Positions 22,301-32,950 of a stretch of DNA of 64,000 nt are shown here, piece after piece. Each line of letters begins with the position of its first letter. Positions within the stretch are counted from its first letter, which is position 1. Source of the DNA: Lepas anatifera (taxonomy: Eukaryota > Arthropoda > Thecostraca > Lepadidae); NCBI GenBank assembly GCA_034440635.1, contig JAOTON010000333.1, forward strand, positions 62,001 through 126,000. The letters are read 5' to 3'. The notes beneath the pieces were generated by a model. That model was not told where the DNA came from and did no database searches. It saw only the letters and a program-made list of their open reading frames with translations. Both the position numbers and the translations under genes were made by a program.

Positions 22301-25300
22301 CACGCACAATTCCGATCAGGATCGCACGATGTATCCTGATGCGTTTACGATACGGGTTGGGCTTTTGGCGATGGAAACCGAGTTTCTTGTCAATTCGTAT
22401 CCAGCCAGAGATGTTAGCATATGGCAGCGTGATAGTGAAGGCTTTCCTTTCAGTGCAGAGAGGGAAAATATATGTCTGTAGAGAGTAAAGCTTTCTTTGT
22501 TGTTTCACAAGATGAAAGTAAAACAATTGTATTTAACGTGAAAGAAAACTACTCATCAAACAAAATTCATTAAACAAAAATATTATTCATGAAACACGAT
22601 TGGATACTTGGGCGAAGGAAGTGAAATCAAACGTCAATAGTGCGCTAGAAATGGAGACAGAACTGAGATGAAGACTCTTCCATCCGTTACAGCTCTATCA
22701 ATATCCAAGCCAAAGTGTCATGGAACCGCGATCGCTGACTCTGTTCTATCCGGATCGCCTCATTGTGCATGGAAACTGGGTATTTGTGACAACCTCTATT
22801 TCTCCTCTGCTGACGCTGTGTTCTAGTGAAAGTTTAGAACCCCCAATACCCCCCCTCCAGGCGGACCGGTATGATCCGTCGACCAGCTGACCGCCGCTGG
22901 TCGCCAGGAGTCGGGAGTCTCCTGTCGTGGTTATGGCCGCTAATTTCCTATACTGACCACTGTGCGCTGGCAGGAGCCGTGAGCTGCCGGACATGGCGCT
23001 GGCGGAGGTGCTGCGGCTTTTCCCGCGGTACACGCCCGGCTCGGACTCTGAGCGGCTGGCACTGATGAACCGGCTCGACTGGCTGCTGGCCAGCCCCCAC
23101 CCGCATCTGGTGCAGGTACGGGTCACAGTCTGCCAGGGGTGGCCTGGTACATGCACGGGTCACAGTCTCCCAGGGGTGGCCTGGTGCAGGTACGGGTCAC
23201 AGTCTCCCAGGGGTGGCCTGGTGCAGGTACGGGTCACAGTCTCCCAGGGGTGGCCTGGTGCAGGTACGGGTCACAGTCTCCCAGGGGTGGCCTGGTACAT
23301 GCACGGGTCACAGTCTCCCAGGGGTGGCCTGGTGCAGGTACGGGTCACAGTCTCCCAGGGGTGGCCTGGTACATGCACGGGTCACAGTCTCCCAGGGGTG
23401 GCCTGGTGCAGGTACGGGTCACAGTATGCCAGGGGCGACCTGGTGCAGGTACAGGTCACAGTCTTCCAGGGGTGGCCTGGTACATGCACGGGTCACAGTC
23501 TCCCAGGGGTGGCCTGGTACACACACGGGTCACAGTATGCCAGGGGTGGCCTGGTGCAGGTACGGGTCACAGTATGCCAGGGGCGACCTGGTGCAGGTAC
23601 GGGTCACAGTCTCCCAGGGGTGGCCTGGTACATGCACGGGTCACAGTCTCCCAGGGGTGGCCTGGTGCAGGTACGGGTCACAGTATGCCAGGGGCGACCT
23701 GGTGCAGGTACGGGTCACAGTCTCCCAGGGGTGGCCTGGTACATGCACGGGTCACAGTCTCCCAGGGGTGGCCTGGTGCAGGTACGGGTCACAGTATGCC
23801 AGGGGCGACCTGGTGCAGGTACGGGTCACAGTCTCCCAGGGGTGGCCTGGTGCAGGTACGGGTCACAGTATGCCAGGGGCGACCTGGTGCAGGCACGGGT
23901 CACAGTCTCCCAGGGGGTGGCCTGGTACATGCACGGGTCACAGTCTCCCAGGGGTGGCCTGGTGCAGGTACGGGTCACAGTCTCCCAGGGGTGGCCTGGT
24001 GCAGGTACGGGTCACAGTCTCCCAGGGGTGGCCTGGGTACATGCACGGGCCACAGTATGCCAGGGGTGGCCTGGTGCAGGTACGGGTCACAGTCTCCCAG
24101 GGGCGACCTGGTGCAGGTACGGGTCACAGTCTCCCAGGGGTGGCCTGGTGCAGGTACGGGTCACAGTCTCCCGGGGGCGACCTGGTGCAGGTACGGGTCA
24201 CAGTCTCCCAGGGGCGACCTGGTGCAGGTACGGGTCACAGTCTCCCAGGGGTGGCCTGGTGCAGGTACGGGTCACAGTCTCCCAGGGGTGGCCTGGTACA
24301 TGCACGGGCCACAGTATGCCAGGGGCGACCTGGTGCAGGTACGGGTCACAGTCTCCCGGGGGCGACCTGGTGCAGGTACGGGTCACAGTCTCCCAGGGGT
24401 GGCCTGGTGCAGGTACGGGTCACAGTATGCCAGGGGTGGCCTGGTGCAGGTACGGGTCACAGTCTCCCAGGGGTGGCCTGGTACATGCACGGGCCACAGT
24501 ATGCCAGGGGCGACCTGGTGCAGGTACGGGTCACAGTCTCCCAGGGGCGACCTGGTGCAGGTACGGGTCACAGTCTTCCAGGGGTGGCCTGGTACATGCA
24601 CGGGTCACAGTCTCCCAGGGGCGACCTGGTGCAGGTACGGGTCACAGTCTCCCAGGGGTGGCCTGGTACATGCACGGGTCACAGTCTTCCAGGGGTGGCC
24701 TGGTACATGCACGGGTCACAGTCTCCCAGGGGCGACCTGGTGCAGGTACGGGTCACAGTCTCCCAGGGGTGGCCTGGTACATGCACGGGTCACAGTCTCC
24801 CAGGGGTGGCCTGGTACATGCACGGGTCACAGTCTCCCAGGGGTGGCCTGGTACATGCACGAGTCACAGTCTCCCAGGGGGCGACCTGGTGCAGGTACGG
24901 GTCACAGTCTCCCAGGGGTGGCCTGGTACATGCACGGGTCACAGTCTCCCAGGGGTGGCCTGGTACATGCACGGGTCACAGTCTCCCAGGGGTGGCCTGG
25001 TACATGCACGGGTCACAGTCTCCCAGGGGCGACCTGGTGCAGGTACGGGTCACAGTCTCCCAGGGGTGGCCTGGTACATGCACGGGTCACAGTCTCCCAG
25101 GGGCGACCTGTTGCGGGTACGGGTCACAGTCTCTCGGCGGCTGAGGGCTCCGGTAGTGTCACGGCACAAATGGTCGCTGCACTGCGAAATCAGTCTAAAT
25201 GAATTACACCGTCGTAACTATTAATTTTGTTTAAGGCTAGAAACCACAACGGTGAAAAAACGAGATTTGACGCTCAATTCTCGTGTACGAACACATCTGG

Positions 25301-28300
25301 TCGTATTGAGGCGCCGCTGCAGGTCCCGCACGTCGACAGAAGCGTAGATGCGTAGCTTCCCCGTCCGTTGGCAGGCGGCGCTGTAGCTTCCCCGTCCGTC
25401 GGCAGGCGGCGCTGTAGCTTCCCCGTCCGTCGGCAGGCGGCGCTGTAGCTTCCCCGTCCGTCGGCGGGCGGCGCTGTAGCTTCCCCGTCCGTCGGCAGGC
25501 GGCGCTGTAGCTTCCCCGTCCTTCGGCAGGCGGCGCTGTAGCTTCCCGTCCGTTGGCAGGCGGCGCTGTAGCTTCCCCGTCCGTCGGCAGGCGGCGCTGT
25601 AGCTTCCCCGTCCGTCGGCAGGCGGCGCTGTAGCTTCCCCGTCCGTCGGCGGGCGGCGCTGTAGCTTCCCCGTCCGTCGGCAGGCGGCGCTGTAGCTTCC
25701 CCGTCCGTTGGCAGGCGGCGCTGTAGCTTCCCCGTCCGTCGGCAGGCGGCGCTGTAGCTTCCCCGTCCGTTGGCAGGCGGCGCTGTAGCTTCCCCGTCCG
25801 TCGGCAGGCGGCGCTGTAGCTTCCCCGTCCGTCGGCAGGCGGCGCTGTAGCTTCCCCGTCCGTCGGCAGGCGGCGCTGTAGCTTCCCCGTCCGTCGGCAG
25901 GCGGCGCTGTAGCTCCCCGTCCGTTGGCAGGCGGCGCTGTAGCTTCCCCGTCCGTCGGCAGGCGGCGCTGTAGCTTCCCCGTCCGTCGGCAGGCGGCGCT
26001 GTAGCTTCCCCGTCCGTCGGCAGGCGGCGCTGTAGCTTCCCCGTCCGTCGGCAGGCGGCGCTGTAGCTCCCCGTCCGTTGGCAGGCGGCGCTGTAGCTTC
26101 CCCGTCCGTCGGCAGGCGGCGCTGTAGCTTCCCCGTCCGTTGGCAGGCGGCGCTGTAGCTTCCCCGTCCGTCGGCAGGCGGCGCTGTAGCTTCCCCGTCC
26201 GTCGGCAGGCGGCGCTGTAGCTCCCCGTCCGTTGGCAGGCGGCGCTGTAGCTTCCCCGTCCGTCGGCAGGCGGCGCTGTAGCTTCCCGTCCGTTGGCAGG
26301 CGGCGCTGTAGCTTCCCCGTCCGTCGGCAGGCGGCGCTGTAGCTTCCCCGTCCGTCGGCAGGCGGCGCTGTAGCTTCCCCGTCCGTCGGCAGGCGGCGCT
26401 GTAGCTTCCCCGTCCGTCGGCAGGCGGCGCTGTAGCTTCCCCGTCCGTTGGCAGGCGGCGCTGTAGCTTCCCCGTCCGTCGGCAGGCGGCGCTGTAGCTT
26501 CCCCGTCCGTTGGCAGGCGGCGCTGTAGCTTCCCCGTCCGTTGGCAGGCGGCGCTGCGGGTGTTCTTCCACCTGTGCTCGGGCGCGCTGGCACACCTGCG
26601 GGCGGACGCGGTGGCGCGCGCGGCGGCGGCCCTCTGCGGTCCCGGTAGCCACGGCAGCGGCCCAGAGCTGCGCCAGCTCACTCTGGAGACCGTGCAGCAG
26701 CTGGGGCGGGAACACTACCCTGCGTTCTGCCCGCACTACAGGTGCGCTGACCCGAGTCTTTGTCCTGGTTTTGTGTTATTGGCTTGTGATTTATGCCAGC
26801 TACTAATATAATTCTGCATCCATGCAAGAGTAATAAGAATACTCTTGACAGCGCCGGTCTAGAAACCTCAAACAATGCTGAGGTGTTCGTCATCTTAGGC
26901 GTAGGACAAGCAAGCGCTCTGAACTGCCATGGTAAGATGCCTGTCGTAATAATTTTGACGAAATTACATACTTGAGTAAATTTAAGGGTATTATTTATGG
27001 CAAATAACGGATGTGGTCGTATTTCTGCTCAGAGATTACTAAGCTCAATAGTTTGTAGTTCATTTGCATCTCCAAATAGCAAACACTCTGTCTGCAGGGG
27101 TGACTAATTTGATGACGCTTGATGCTACCATGCATACCAAATTTAATAGCGGGAGGGGCGGCGAGAGAATATGTTTTTGCAGCGATCTCTGTTTAATTTT
27201 TCCTTATGGTTTAGATGGGTGTTACCTTGGTGAGGTGTGGGTATTGCCCGCAGCAATCCGGAGTTATTCCCTTCGCCACAGCAACGATTGCGTGGACGTC
27301 CCATGAATTTGATACAGCCAGCACTTCCGCCCCGAGGCATTCGACTCTTACGACATCCCACAGGTTTTGAGATGGCCTAAGTAGCGAATGATTTTTTCGT
27401 TGGCACTTCAGCATTACGCCATGTTGTGATTACCGATGGACTCTTGGGGGCCTAGGGTAGGTGGTTTAGGAGCGGAACAAACTTCGACTCCTGTAAAGTT
27501 TTTTTCGGCAACGATGAGTTCTGGGACAAATGAAATACGAAACGGGTTTCGGTTTGCTCCATTACATGTTTATCTCACACCCAATCCCACTTTAAAGGTG
27601 CCACCTACCCTTTAAAGACACGGTGGACGCGTAATCCGCCAAGTGTTGGACCACTATAATGGCTGTAGTCAATACCTTGGAACTATGGAGCATCATTTTC
27701 TGCGGCCTTTGTACTCAAGGGTATAATGATGTCTTGAGATGAGTACTTTCGAAATAGAGGTGGGACTTTCTAGGCCCGGGGCCCGGGGCAAAAGCCCGGC
27801 CCAGGCCCGCGGGCTTTGACCGGGCCTGAAGGCCTGATTTAAGCCAATGTCGGGCTGATAACGGGCTTCACCCAGGCTTATTCCGGGCTTCAACTAAACT
27901 GGGACTTCAAGTCAATTTTCTGTAAGTTAAATAAGCCTTTTTCAGTACAGACCTAGTTTTTTCCACTGAAACATAACCTTATTCATGCACCAGCAGCTTT
28001 TGAAAATGCATTTACAATTAATTTTGACTTTTAGACATACATCAGGAATGTAAACGCATGAAGCTCTAGCTTTCTATCTGTTACTCATGCCAGGGTCAAA
28101 AGCAAGTTACTTAAACCTGAATTAATATTTAAAATCTAATATTGAATAATGCCTACAGGGCACCCATCCATGCCGTACTGTCATCTTATGAATATCCTAA
28201 TTACTTTAAAATTTTCAAGTCATATATGGGTGAACAAAATATAAATTGTGATAGCATATTTGTTACTTCCATATTGTCAGTATACCATTTCAAAGGAAGT

Positions 28301-31255
28301 CATTTAACCAATTTGCTGCTAACATATTGATACTAACACCTAGCTCTAGCTAGAAAATTCTTTCGAGAAGCTTTCTTCTCCAGGTAAAAAGAAAATGTTA
28401 TCTATGGAGCCATTCCCATGTCCTCTACGAAAAATGGTGAAGTAAATATGTCAGGTACAAACTATCTAGTGGGAGCCCATAATTGTCAAATTGGCCTGGT
28501 AACTCTAGCTGCAAGAACAAATGTTGATAAGTTTGACCCTTCCACAGCTTCATCTTGCTCTTTCATTGCCCAAAAGATGCAAAATCCACTCAGAAAGGGC
28601 TAGTATAAACAAGGAAATAGCCACAAAGAAAACATGTTTTTGATCGAAGTACTTCAAAACATATAAATTAGTCAGTTGTGTGGAGATACTGGGGAGAGCA
28701 GTCAGCCTTAGAAGGAACCTTTGAAATTACACCAAAACATGAATATACTTGACAGTATGTGTTCCTTTTTCCTTGTGGGAATACTTCCCTGGCCTCTATG
28801 AAATACAACTTCTATTATAAGCTTTGAACTTGAACATAACAGCACTTCCCTCCCACCACACTAAAGGTATTATCGCAGTCAGTAGGTGGATCACATCTCG
28901 CGGTTCAAAAGGATTACATCAGAAGGTCCACTGATCAAAGGGTCTAATGTTCATAGGTTTAGACCTTTTGAATAAGAAGTCCACAAACAAGTGCACAAAA
29001 AGTGGCCTATTCTCAGGAACAAAAGAAATGCACCACACACTTTGTGATTATTTTTTAAATCTGTGAAATTTTAAAATATATTTTCAAAAGTCTTGAAATA
29101 TTTTCGCTGAAATAAACTTACTATTCTGGTAAATTTTGGTGAAAAATGTTTTCATAAATGATTGCTCTAATGTAGACAAGCACGGCGCTTCAGATACCTA
29201 CTAAGCGCAAGCCCGTCAAATACAACAAAGCAAACAGAAATAGTGTTCAAGCCCAAATGGTGATGTGGATGGGATTGAGTTGTTTTTTTGTGTCAGATTT
29301 AATTTTTGGTGGAGATTGGTGCAATATTTTTATTCAATGTTTGGTGCGAACCTGTGGAAAACTAGTGGTTCCTTATCAAGATAGTTCTTTATGGCTGGTG
29401 GTTTGATAATTGTATATGGCTGATGGGCCTTGTTCATGTTGGCCTGTTGGCTTACCTACTTTCCAGACCGGGCTGACCCAAGCAGAACATTCTTTTAACT
29501 ATCTTCCAAGCTGTTTAGTGACTAAACTAAAAGAAAATGTTCACATGTATCAATTGAGGGACAATGTGAAGGAGTTTTGGTTCCTTCACAGCCATTCCGC
29601 CATGATATTCTGAAAAGTTTTAGCTGAAAACTTGTCACTGCTCTCTCCTCTATTTATAAACATTATTGGAACTCAATTGTGAGGCTTGTGCCAGCATATA
29701 ATGATTTATAAAAGTGCAAAGATGGAGGAAATGTCTGACATGAGTGGACTTATTTCATCCCGATTCTTATAGCTGCCATGTGCATACCTCTATCTAGAAT
29801 ACCCTTTGTTTTTATAAGGTGATGCTGGTCATTACCTGAAGTAAGCTTGCATCATAAGCAAGCCATGTTTCATACTGTGTTTTTCAGTATCATTTTCTGC
29901 TGAATTATTAAGATAGCTGAGGCTACTGATGCTACATGCACCTTTTTGATATGGTTTTGGGTGAAACCAAAACTTTTTACAGGATAAATTGGCTTAAAAC
30001 ATATATTTGAAACAGCTTTAAAGTAAATAAATTTTGTATATAGTCGTTAATGGTTTTCCATGACACCGGGCCTTCCCGGGCTTGATAATCCATTTCTTCC
30101 ACAAACCGGGCTTGTGACGGGCTTCTAAAATCAGCAGCCGGCCGGGCCCGGCCCGGGCCTGCAAAATTGCCTGAAACTCCCACCTCTATTTCGAAACAAA
30201 GTATCGTGTTTGTGATAAGAAAGTAGGCGTTCACTTTTTCATTAATATGTCGGGCCCAAGTTTATGTGGTGTTCACCGTGCTATGGCGTAAATAGACGGG
30301 CCGTCTGGGTCCGCACATTAAATCCGGCGTGACCTCCCGCAATTATATTAGTCAGATCTGGGATAGCCTCGGTTACTAGTGTGCTTATTCCCGTGTTGTG
30401 ATTGACTGCCGCCGCCGCAGGTACTTTCTGCCGCGTCCGCCGGACGGTGACGCCCTATCTGAGCGGCTGCTCTCCTTCCTGCCCCACCTCGCCGGTCCGG
30501 AGCAGGCGCCCGACATTGCGCGCGAACTGAGCGCGCGTCTGCCGGCGCCGCGCCTCCAGGCGGCGGCGGCGCGCGCCCTGGTGCGGCTGGGCCGGCGCCG
30601 GCCGGAGCTGGCCGCCGCCGTGGCGGACCCGCTGGTGCGGCTGTGTCGCAGCGGCGGCGCTGCGGCGGTGGCCGGCGCGCTGACGGCGGCAGACCTGGCG
30701 CCGCTGCCGGCGGCTGCGCGCTCGCAGCTGCTGTCAGCGCCGCTGGCGCAGCTGGAGCAGCTGCCGGCGCCGGCGCTGACCCGGCTGCTGCCCCTGGTGG
30801 GCCGCTGGGGCGCTGAGCTGGAGGCGGCGCCGGCGCGGCTGCGGCAGGCAGTGGCGCGGTACGGCACGCTGGATGCCGCCGGCAGGGCCGCTCTGCTGGA
30901 GGCGACGGCGCGGGTGCTGGTGAAGCGTCCGGCGGAGCTGCAGCTGACGCTGGGGCGGCTGCTGGAGCTCAGCTGGCGCTCAGGCGGGGAGCTGCGCCGG
31001 CTCGCCGCGCAGCTGTACGCCGTGCTGGCTTCTGACCAGGCGCGGACTCTGCTGCAGCCGAGGGTGGAGGAGTGTTCGGCTGCGTTGGCAGGGTACGAGG
31101 GGTTCCACACGGTAGGTATCGACCCTGCGGCGCTGGACGCGGCCCAGCAGCCGATTGGGATTGAGAATGCGGAGCGAGAGGGTGGAGAGACCGACATCAG
31201 GGAGCTGGAGGATCCAGGAGGGCTGACGGAGAGCTTCACGGGCGTTGTGATATAA
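19214..31255 (+). CDS. AP4B1: AP-4 complex subunit beta (trunk-only), eight coding exons
   Basis: Beta subunit of AP-4, the adaptor that sorts cargo at the trans-Golgi network. Coding exons: 19214-19300, 19684-19799, 20127-20225, 20702-20844, 21217-21358, 22974-23115, 26548-26741 and 30421-31255. All introns are GT-AG, phases agree, and the joined frame is 585 codons plus TAA. Family matches run through the trunk: NPDI..ATNALLKC..DPNPAVR (about 77-96), RSTLACVPG (101-109), LYRLIRSEDP (154-163), the AP-4 beta signature EGGVV (180-184), HLANR (192-196), AEVL..FPRY (about 205-214), and RPAELQ..LGRLL (477 onward). Known animal AP-4 beta is about 740 residues; this one stops in the hinge, so the ear is absent. 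Exon 8 is extremely GC- and Ala/Leu-rich. AP-4 is missing from Drosophila and C. elegans. The upstream acceptor at 19194-19202 suggests a noncoding first exon. Confidence 0.83.
19684..19799 (+). CDS. AP4B1: AP4B1 coding exon 2
   Basis: Encodes residues 30-67 plus two bases of codon 68, followed by GTAAAT. The start after TTGCAG was chosen over the nearby GTCAG (19692) because it gives a gapless alignment with the family between KEAVTL and IKLLSSHQ. Confidence 0.7.
20127..20225 (+). CDS. AP4B1: AP4B1 coding exon 3
   Basis: After CCCCGCAG; encodes HVTRNPDIMPQATNALLKC and DPNPAVRRAAV, the best-conserved N-terminal adaptin helices. Ends in phase 2 before GTGAGC. Confidence 0.85.
20604..20747 (+). 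repeat. AP4B1: 72-bp tandem duplication of the exon 4 acceptor
   Basis: Units 20604-20675 and 20676-20747 each hold the intron end GTGCGACAG and the exon start CACGCTGGCCTGTGTGCC. Units differ at a few bases. The period is exactly 24 codons and contains no stop, so splicing to the upstream acceptor (exon start 20630) instead of the downstream one (20702) would add 24 residues in frame. Confidence 0.85.
20702..20844 (+). CDS. AP4B1: AP4B1 coding exon 4
   Basis: Encodes residues 101-149 (split codons at both ends): STLACVPGAAEVSLPVV, AALRDPHPSVQRAAAV and ACRVLPRTNPHNEL, then GTATGC. The downstream of two duplicated acceptors was chosen because the resulting protein aligns to the family without an insertion. 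Confidence 0.85.
21217..21358 (+). CDS. AP4B1: AP4B1 coding exon 5
   Basis: After GGCCGCAG. Encodes residues 149-196, including LYRLIRSEDPLLLHACLTSL and the AP-4 beta hallmark EGGVVVSR. Ends AACAG before GTGACG in phase 2. The donor begins a tandem array in the intron. Confidence 0.9.
21352..21800 (+). repeat. Degenerate tandem array seeded by the exon 5 donor
   Basis: The exon-intron junction CCAACAG|GTGACGTCAGACAC recurs many times down the intron, for example near 21600, 21650, 21726 and 21773, as variants of AACAGGTGACGTCAGACA with a period near 20-30 bp. Copies are diverged, and spacing varies. Many retain an AGGT(G/T)AC core that could act as a donor. Confidence 0.75.
22974..23115 (+). 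CDS. AP4B1: AP4B1 coding exon 6
   Basis: After GCTGGCAG. Encodes residues 196-243, including AEVLRLFPRYTPGSDSERL and LDWLLASPHPHLVQ, aligning to the family segment that ends just before a conserved helix resumed by exon 7. Ends CTGGTGCAG before GTACGG in phase 0; this junction is the unit core of the following array. Confidence 0.88.
23107..25137 (+). repeat. 37-bp minisatellite made from the exon 6 donor junction
   Basis: About 54 near-perfect units of 37 bp. The commonest form runs GTACGGGTCACAGTCTCCCA, GGGGTGG and then CCTGGTGCAG, so each such unit rebuilds the last nine exon 6 bases plus the GT donor. A second form replaces GTGCAGGTACGGGT by GTACATGCACGGGT and loses the donor. Because 37 is not a multiple of three and the unit lacks stops, all three plus-strand frames stay open for more than 640 codons; I treat this as an artefact of the repeat, not as coding sequence. 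Confidence 0.95.
25341..26556 (+). repeat. 31-bp minisatellite made from the exon 7 acceptor junction
   Basis: About 39 units of CTTCCCCGTCCGTCGGCAGG plus CGGCGCTGTAG (a few are 30 bp). Each holds a pyrimidine tract, CAG and the first nine bases of exon 7 (GCGGCGCTG), followed by TAG. The last copy runs into the real exon. Entry at any upstream acceptor would read Ala-Ala-Leu-stop. All minus-strand frames are open for more than 430 codons, again only because the unit has no stop on that strand. Confidence 0.95.
26548..26741 (+). CDS. AP4B1: AP4B1 coding exon 7
   Basis: After GTTGGCAG, the last of the repeated acceptors. Encodes residues 244-307 plus two bases: AALRVFFHLCSGALAHL, then ELRQLTLETVQQLGREHYPA and FCPHYR. 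It continues the family helix begun in exon 6. Ends CACTACAG before GTGCGC. Confidence 0.88.
27755..30188. mobile_element. Non-autonomous hAT transposon (2.4 kb) with TSD TTTCGAAA
   Basis: The ends are TAGAGGTGGGA and its exact complement, flanked by identical 8-bp TTTCGAAA at 27747-27754 and 30189-30196. Within about 130 bp of each end, GC-rich motifs such as CGGGCC and CGGGCTT are repeated many times, while the interior is AT-rich. The 8-bp duplication and TAGAGGTGGGA-type terminus fit hAT. No transposase-sized frame is visible. The element lies inside AP4B1 intron 7 and makes up most of it. Confidence 0.88.
30421..31255 (+). CDS. AP4B1: AP4B1 coding exon 8 (terminal)
   Basis: After GCCGCCGCAG. 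Encodes residues 308-585 and TAA. Composition is strongly Ala/Leu/Arg-rich with long CG runs, unlike exon 1. The RPAELQLTLGRLLELSW segment and the following helix match the end of the AP-4 beta trunk; the usual FYY after it reads QLYAVL here. The last 60 residues are acidic hinge, ending ESFTGVVI. No ear domain follows, and the poly(A) signal is 118 bases past the stop. Confidence 0.88.
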
Positions 31256-31372
31256 TGTGGTTGCAAACAAGCCTCGTGACTGGAGTTTGTGAGTGCCTTG
31301 CGGAGTGTTTGTGTCATGATCTTTGAATGGTTTTAAATTATGTCCTTTTATGCGTCTATGACATAGAGTATG

Positions 31373-31378
31373 AATAAA
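31373..31378 (+). promoter_or_regulatory. Poly(A) signal AATAAA of AP4B1
   Basis: AATAAA lies 118 bases after the stop codon, and a GT-containing stretch (GTACAGTGTGTA) follows it. This supports 31253-31255 as the true end of the gene rather than an internal stop. Confidence 0.75.
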
Positions 31379-32203
31379 GGTACAGTGTGTATACAAACTT
31401 GTGCAGAGAATAGATTTATTCCGTTACTGATTTTTTAACTCAGTGATGTGCTCTGCTAAACAATATTCACGTGCATATTTTATGGCTCTTGTTTATATTG
31501 GTCATGGAAACATTTGATTTAGTTCGAATTATATTACTCGACCATGCACAGATATGATGCCGAATCACGGATACTGAATTTTGAAAATTCACCCTGGCAG
31601 AGGCATTCTTTTTCGGCGTTTCCCATTTTTTGCCGCCCGCATTGGCAGTCACAGACCGCCGTCGGCTTATTTGGCCGCCCCTTCGATCCAGACAGCGAAC
31701 TCCTTTGACGAAATTTACTCTGCATTATTCCAGGTGAAACTTTAAGGAGCAGCTACTCACGCAAAAATACACAAATATAATCCCCACGGCGAGAAACCGC
31801 TTTCATGTCCGATTTGACTCGGTGGAAAAAATACTTTAACACCCATGCTAATCCTCCCTGCAAATGGGCAAGTACTTATAGTATAGTCATGTTATACATC
31901 ATTCGATTTGCCGTAACGAGAGGAGGCGGATGGTGCTTAAACATTTATTTTAGCTCAAATCTGTCAGACGCTAGGGCCCAGAAACTCCTCTAACCTGGCA
32001 CCTTCTTTGAACTATCGTGACCTCAATATTGACGTCAGACAAAAAGTGACTAATACAGTTTCTTCATCAAGTTTTTTTAGCTAACCACAAGCGCTCTTGT
32101 TTTTCGCTTGCCTGCATGGTAACCAAGATCGAGGGGGTGGGAATCGCGGAGGTATTTCCCAAGATCGAGGGGGTGTTTCTCCCAAGGCAAAGTTGGCTTG
32201 AAG

Positions 32204-32437
32204 CATGGGCGGATCCAGGATTGCCGATCGGGGGGGCAACTTCGGGGGCGCCATCCGGACCGGGGGCGCCATCCGGACCAGGGGGCGCCACTTATGACCG
32301 GCAAAAGCTATCAGGTGGGCGCCAAATCCTATCGGTGGGCGCCGACTTCCGCATCCTGGGGGGTGGGAAGCGACATTTCAGGGGGCGCCGAGGGTCGATC
32401 GGGGGGCACGTGCCCCTTGCCCCTGGATCCGCCTATG
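32204..32437. mobile_element. hAT-like MITE, GGCGGATCC family, TSD GCTTGAAG
   Basis: The 234-bp element starts CATGGGCGGATCCAGG, ends CCTGGATCCGCCTATG and is flanked by identical 8-bp GCTTGAAG at 32196-32203 and 32438-32445. It is in the opposite orientation to, and shares GGCGCC blocks with, the element at 7179-7428. Confidence 0.88.
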
Positions 32438-32950
32438 GCTTGAAGGCCCACCGGGCCTGTGTAAAGTACCCCCGGGTTGTGCCATATTGGGTGCCCGTGC
32501 ACCCTGAATGAAACGTTAAAGTAGTGATACAATATCCCGGAGGTTATATGTGATAAATAACTACGTCTTTGTTTTCAATGCCAATGTTCAATACCCTACC
32601 GATTCAGTGGCAGATGGGGGAACGGAAAAGCAGGCATTTGTCGCTCCCCAGTCTCCCGATTTACACGATAAAAACTACGGTTTTCACGATTTTTTACCCC
32701 ATTATCTCTCCCAAGAACAACTGGTATAGATTCGCCACTGCACTGATTACCCGGGGGGGGTGGTTATCATTAATTACTTTTACTGACTTACTTCTGGTCT
32801 CTCGCTTCAAAAATACGAAAAATACACGATTAGGTTTTGAGGCATTATAGTTGGATCCAGAATGGTCGATCGGGAGGAGGGCACATGATTAGGAGGGTGC
32901 CATCCGGACCAGAGGGGGCTGGCGTTGCTTCTGGATGGCAAACCTCTTAA

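Noticed and set aside
22993..25224. Three overlapping plus-strand open frames of 640-740 codons in the 37-bp array
   Set aside because: The unit has no stop in any frame and its length is not a multiple of three, so all frames stay open automatically. The exon 6 donor and the family alignment place the array in an intron.
25221..26736. Three long minus-strand open frames (440-500 codons) of an SAACRRTGKLQRRLPTDGE repeat
   Set aside because: Same artefact in the 31-bp array; the sequence is the complement of repeated splice acceptors and exon 7 starts.
30385..31317. 310-codon minus-strand frame opposite AP4B1 exon 8
   Set aside because: It is the antisense shadow of a very GC-rich exon; Ser/Ala-rich composition and no domain.
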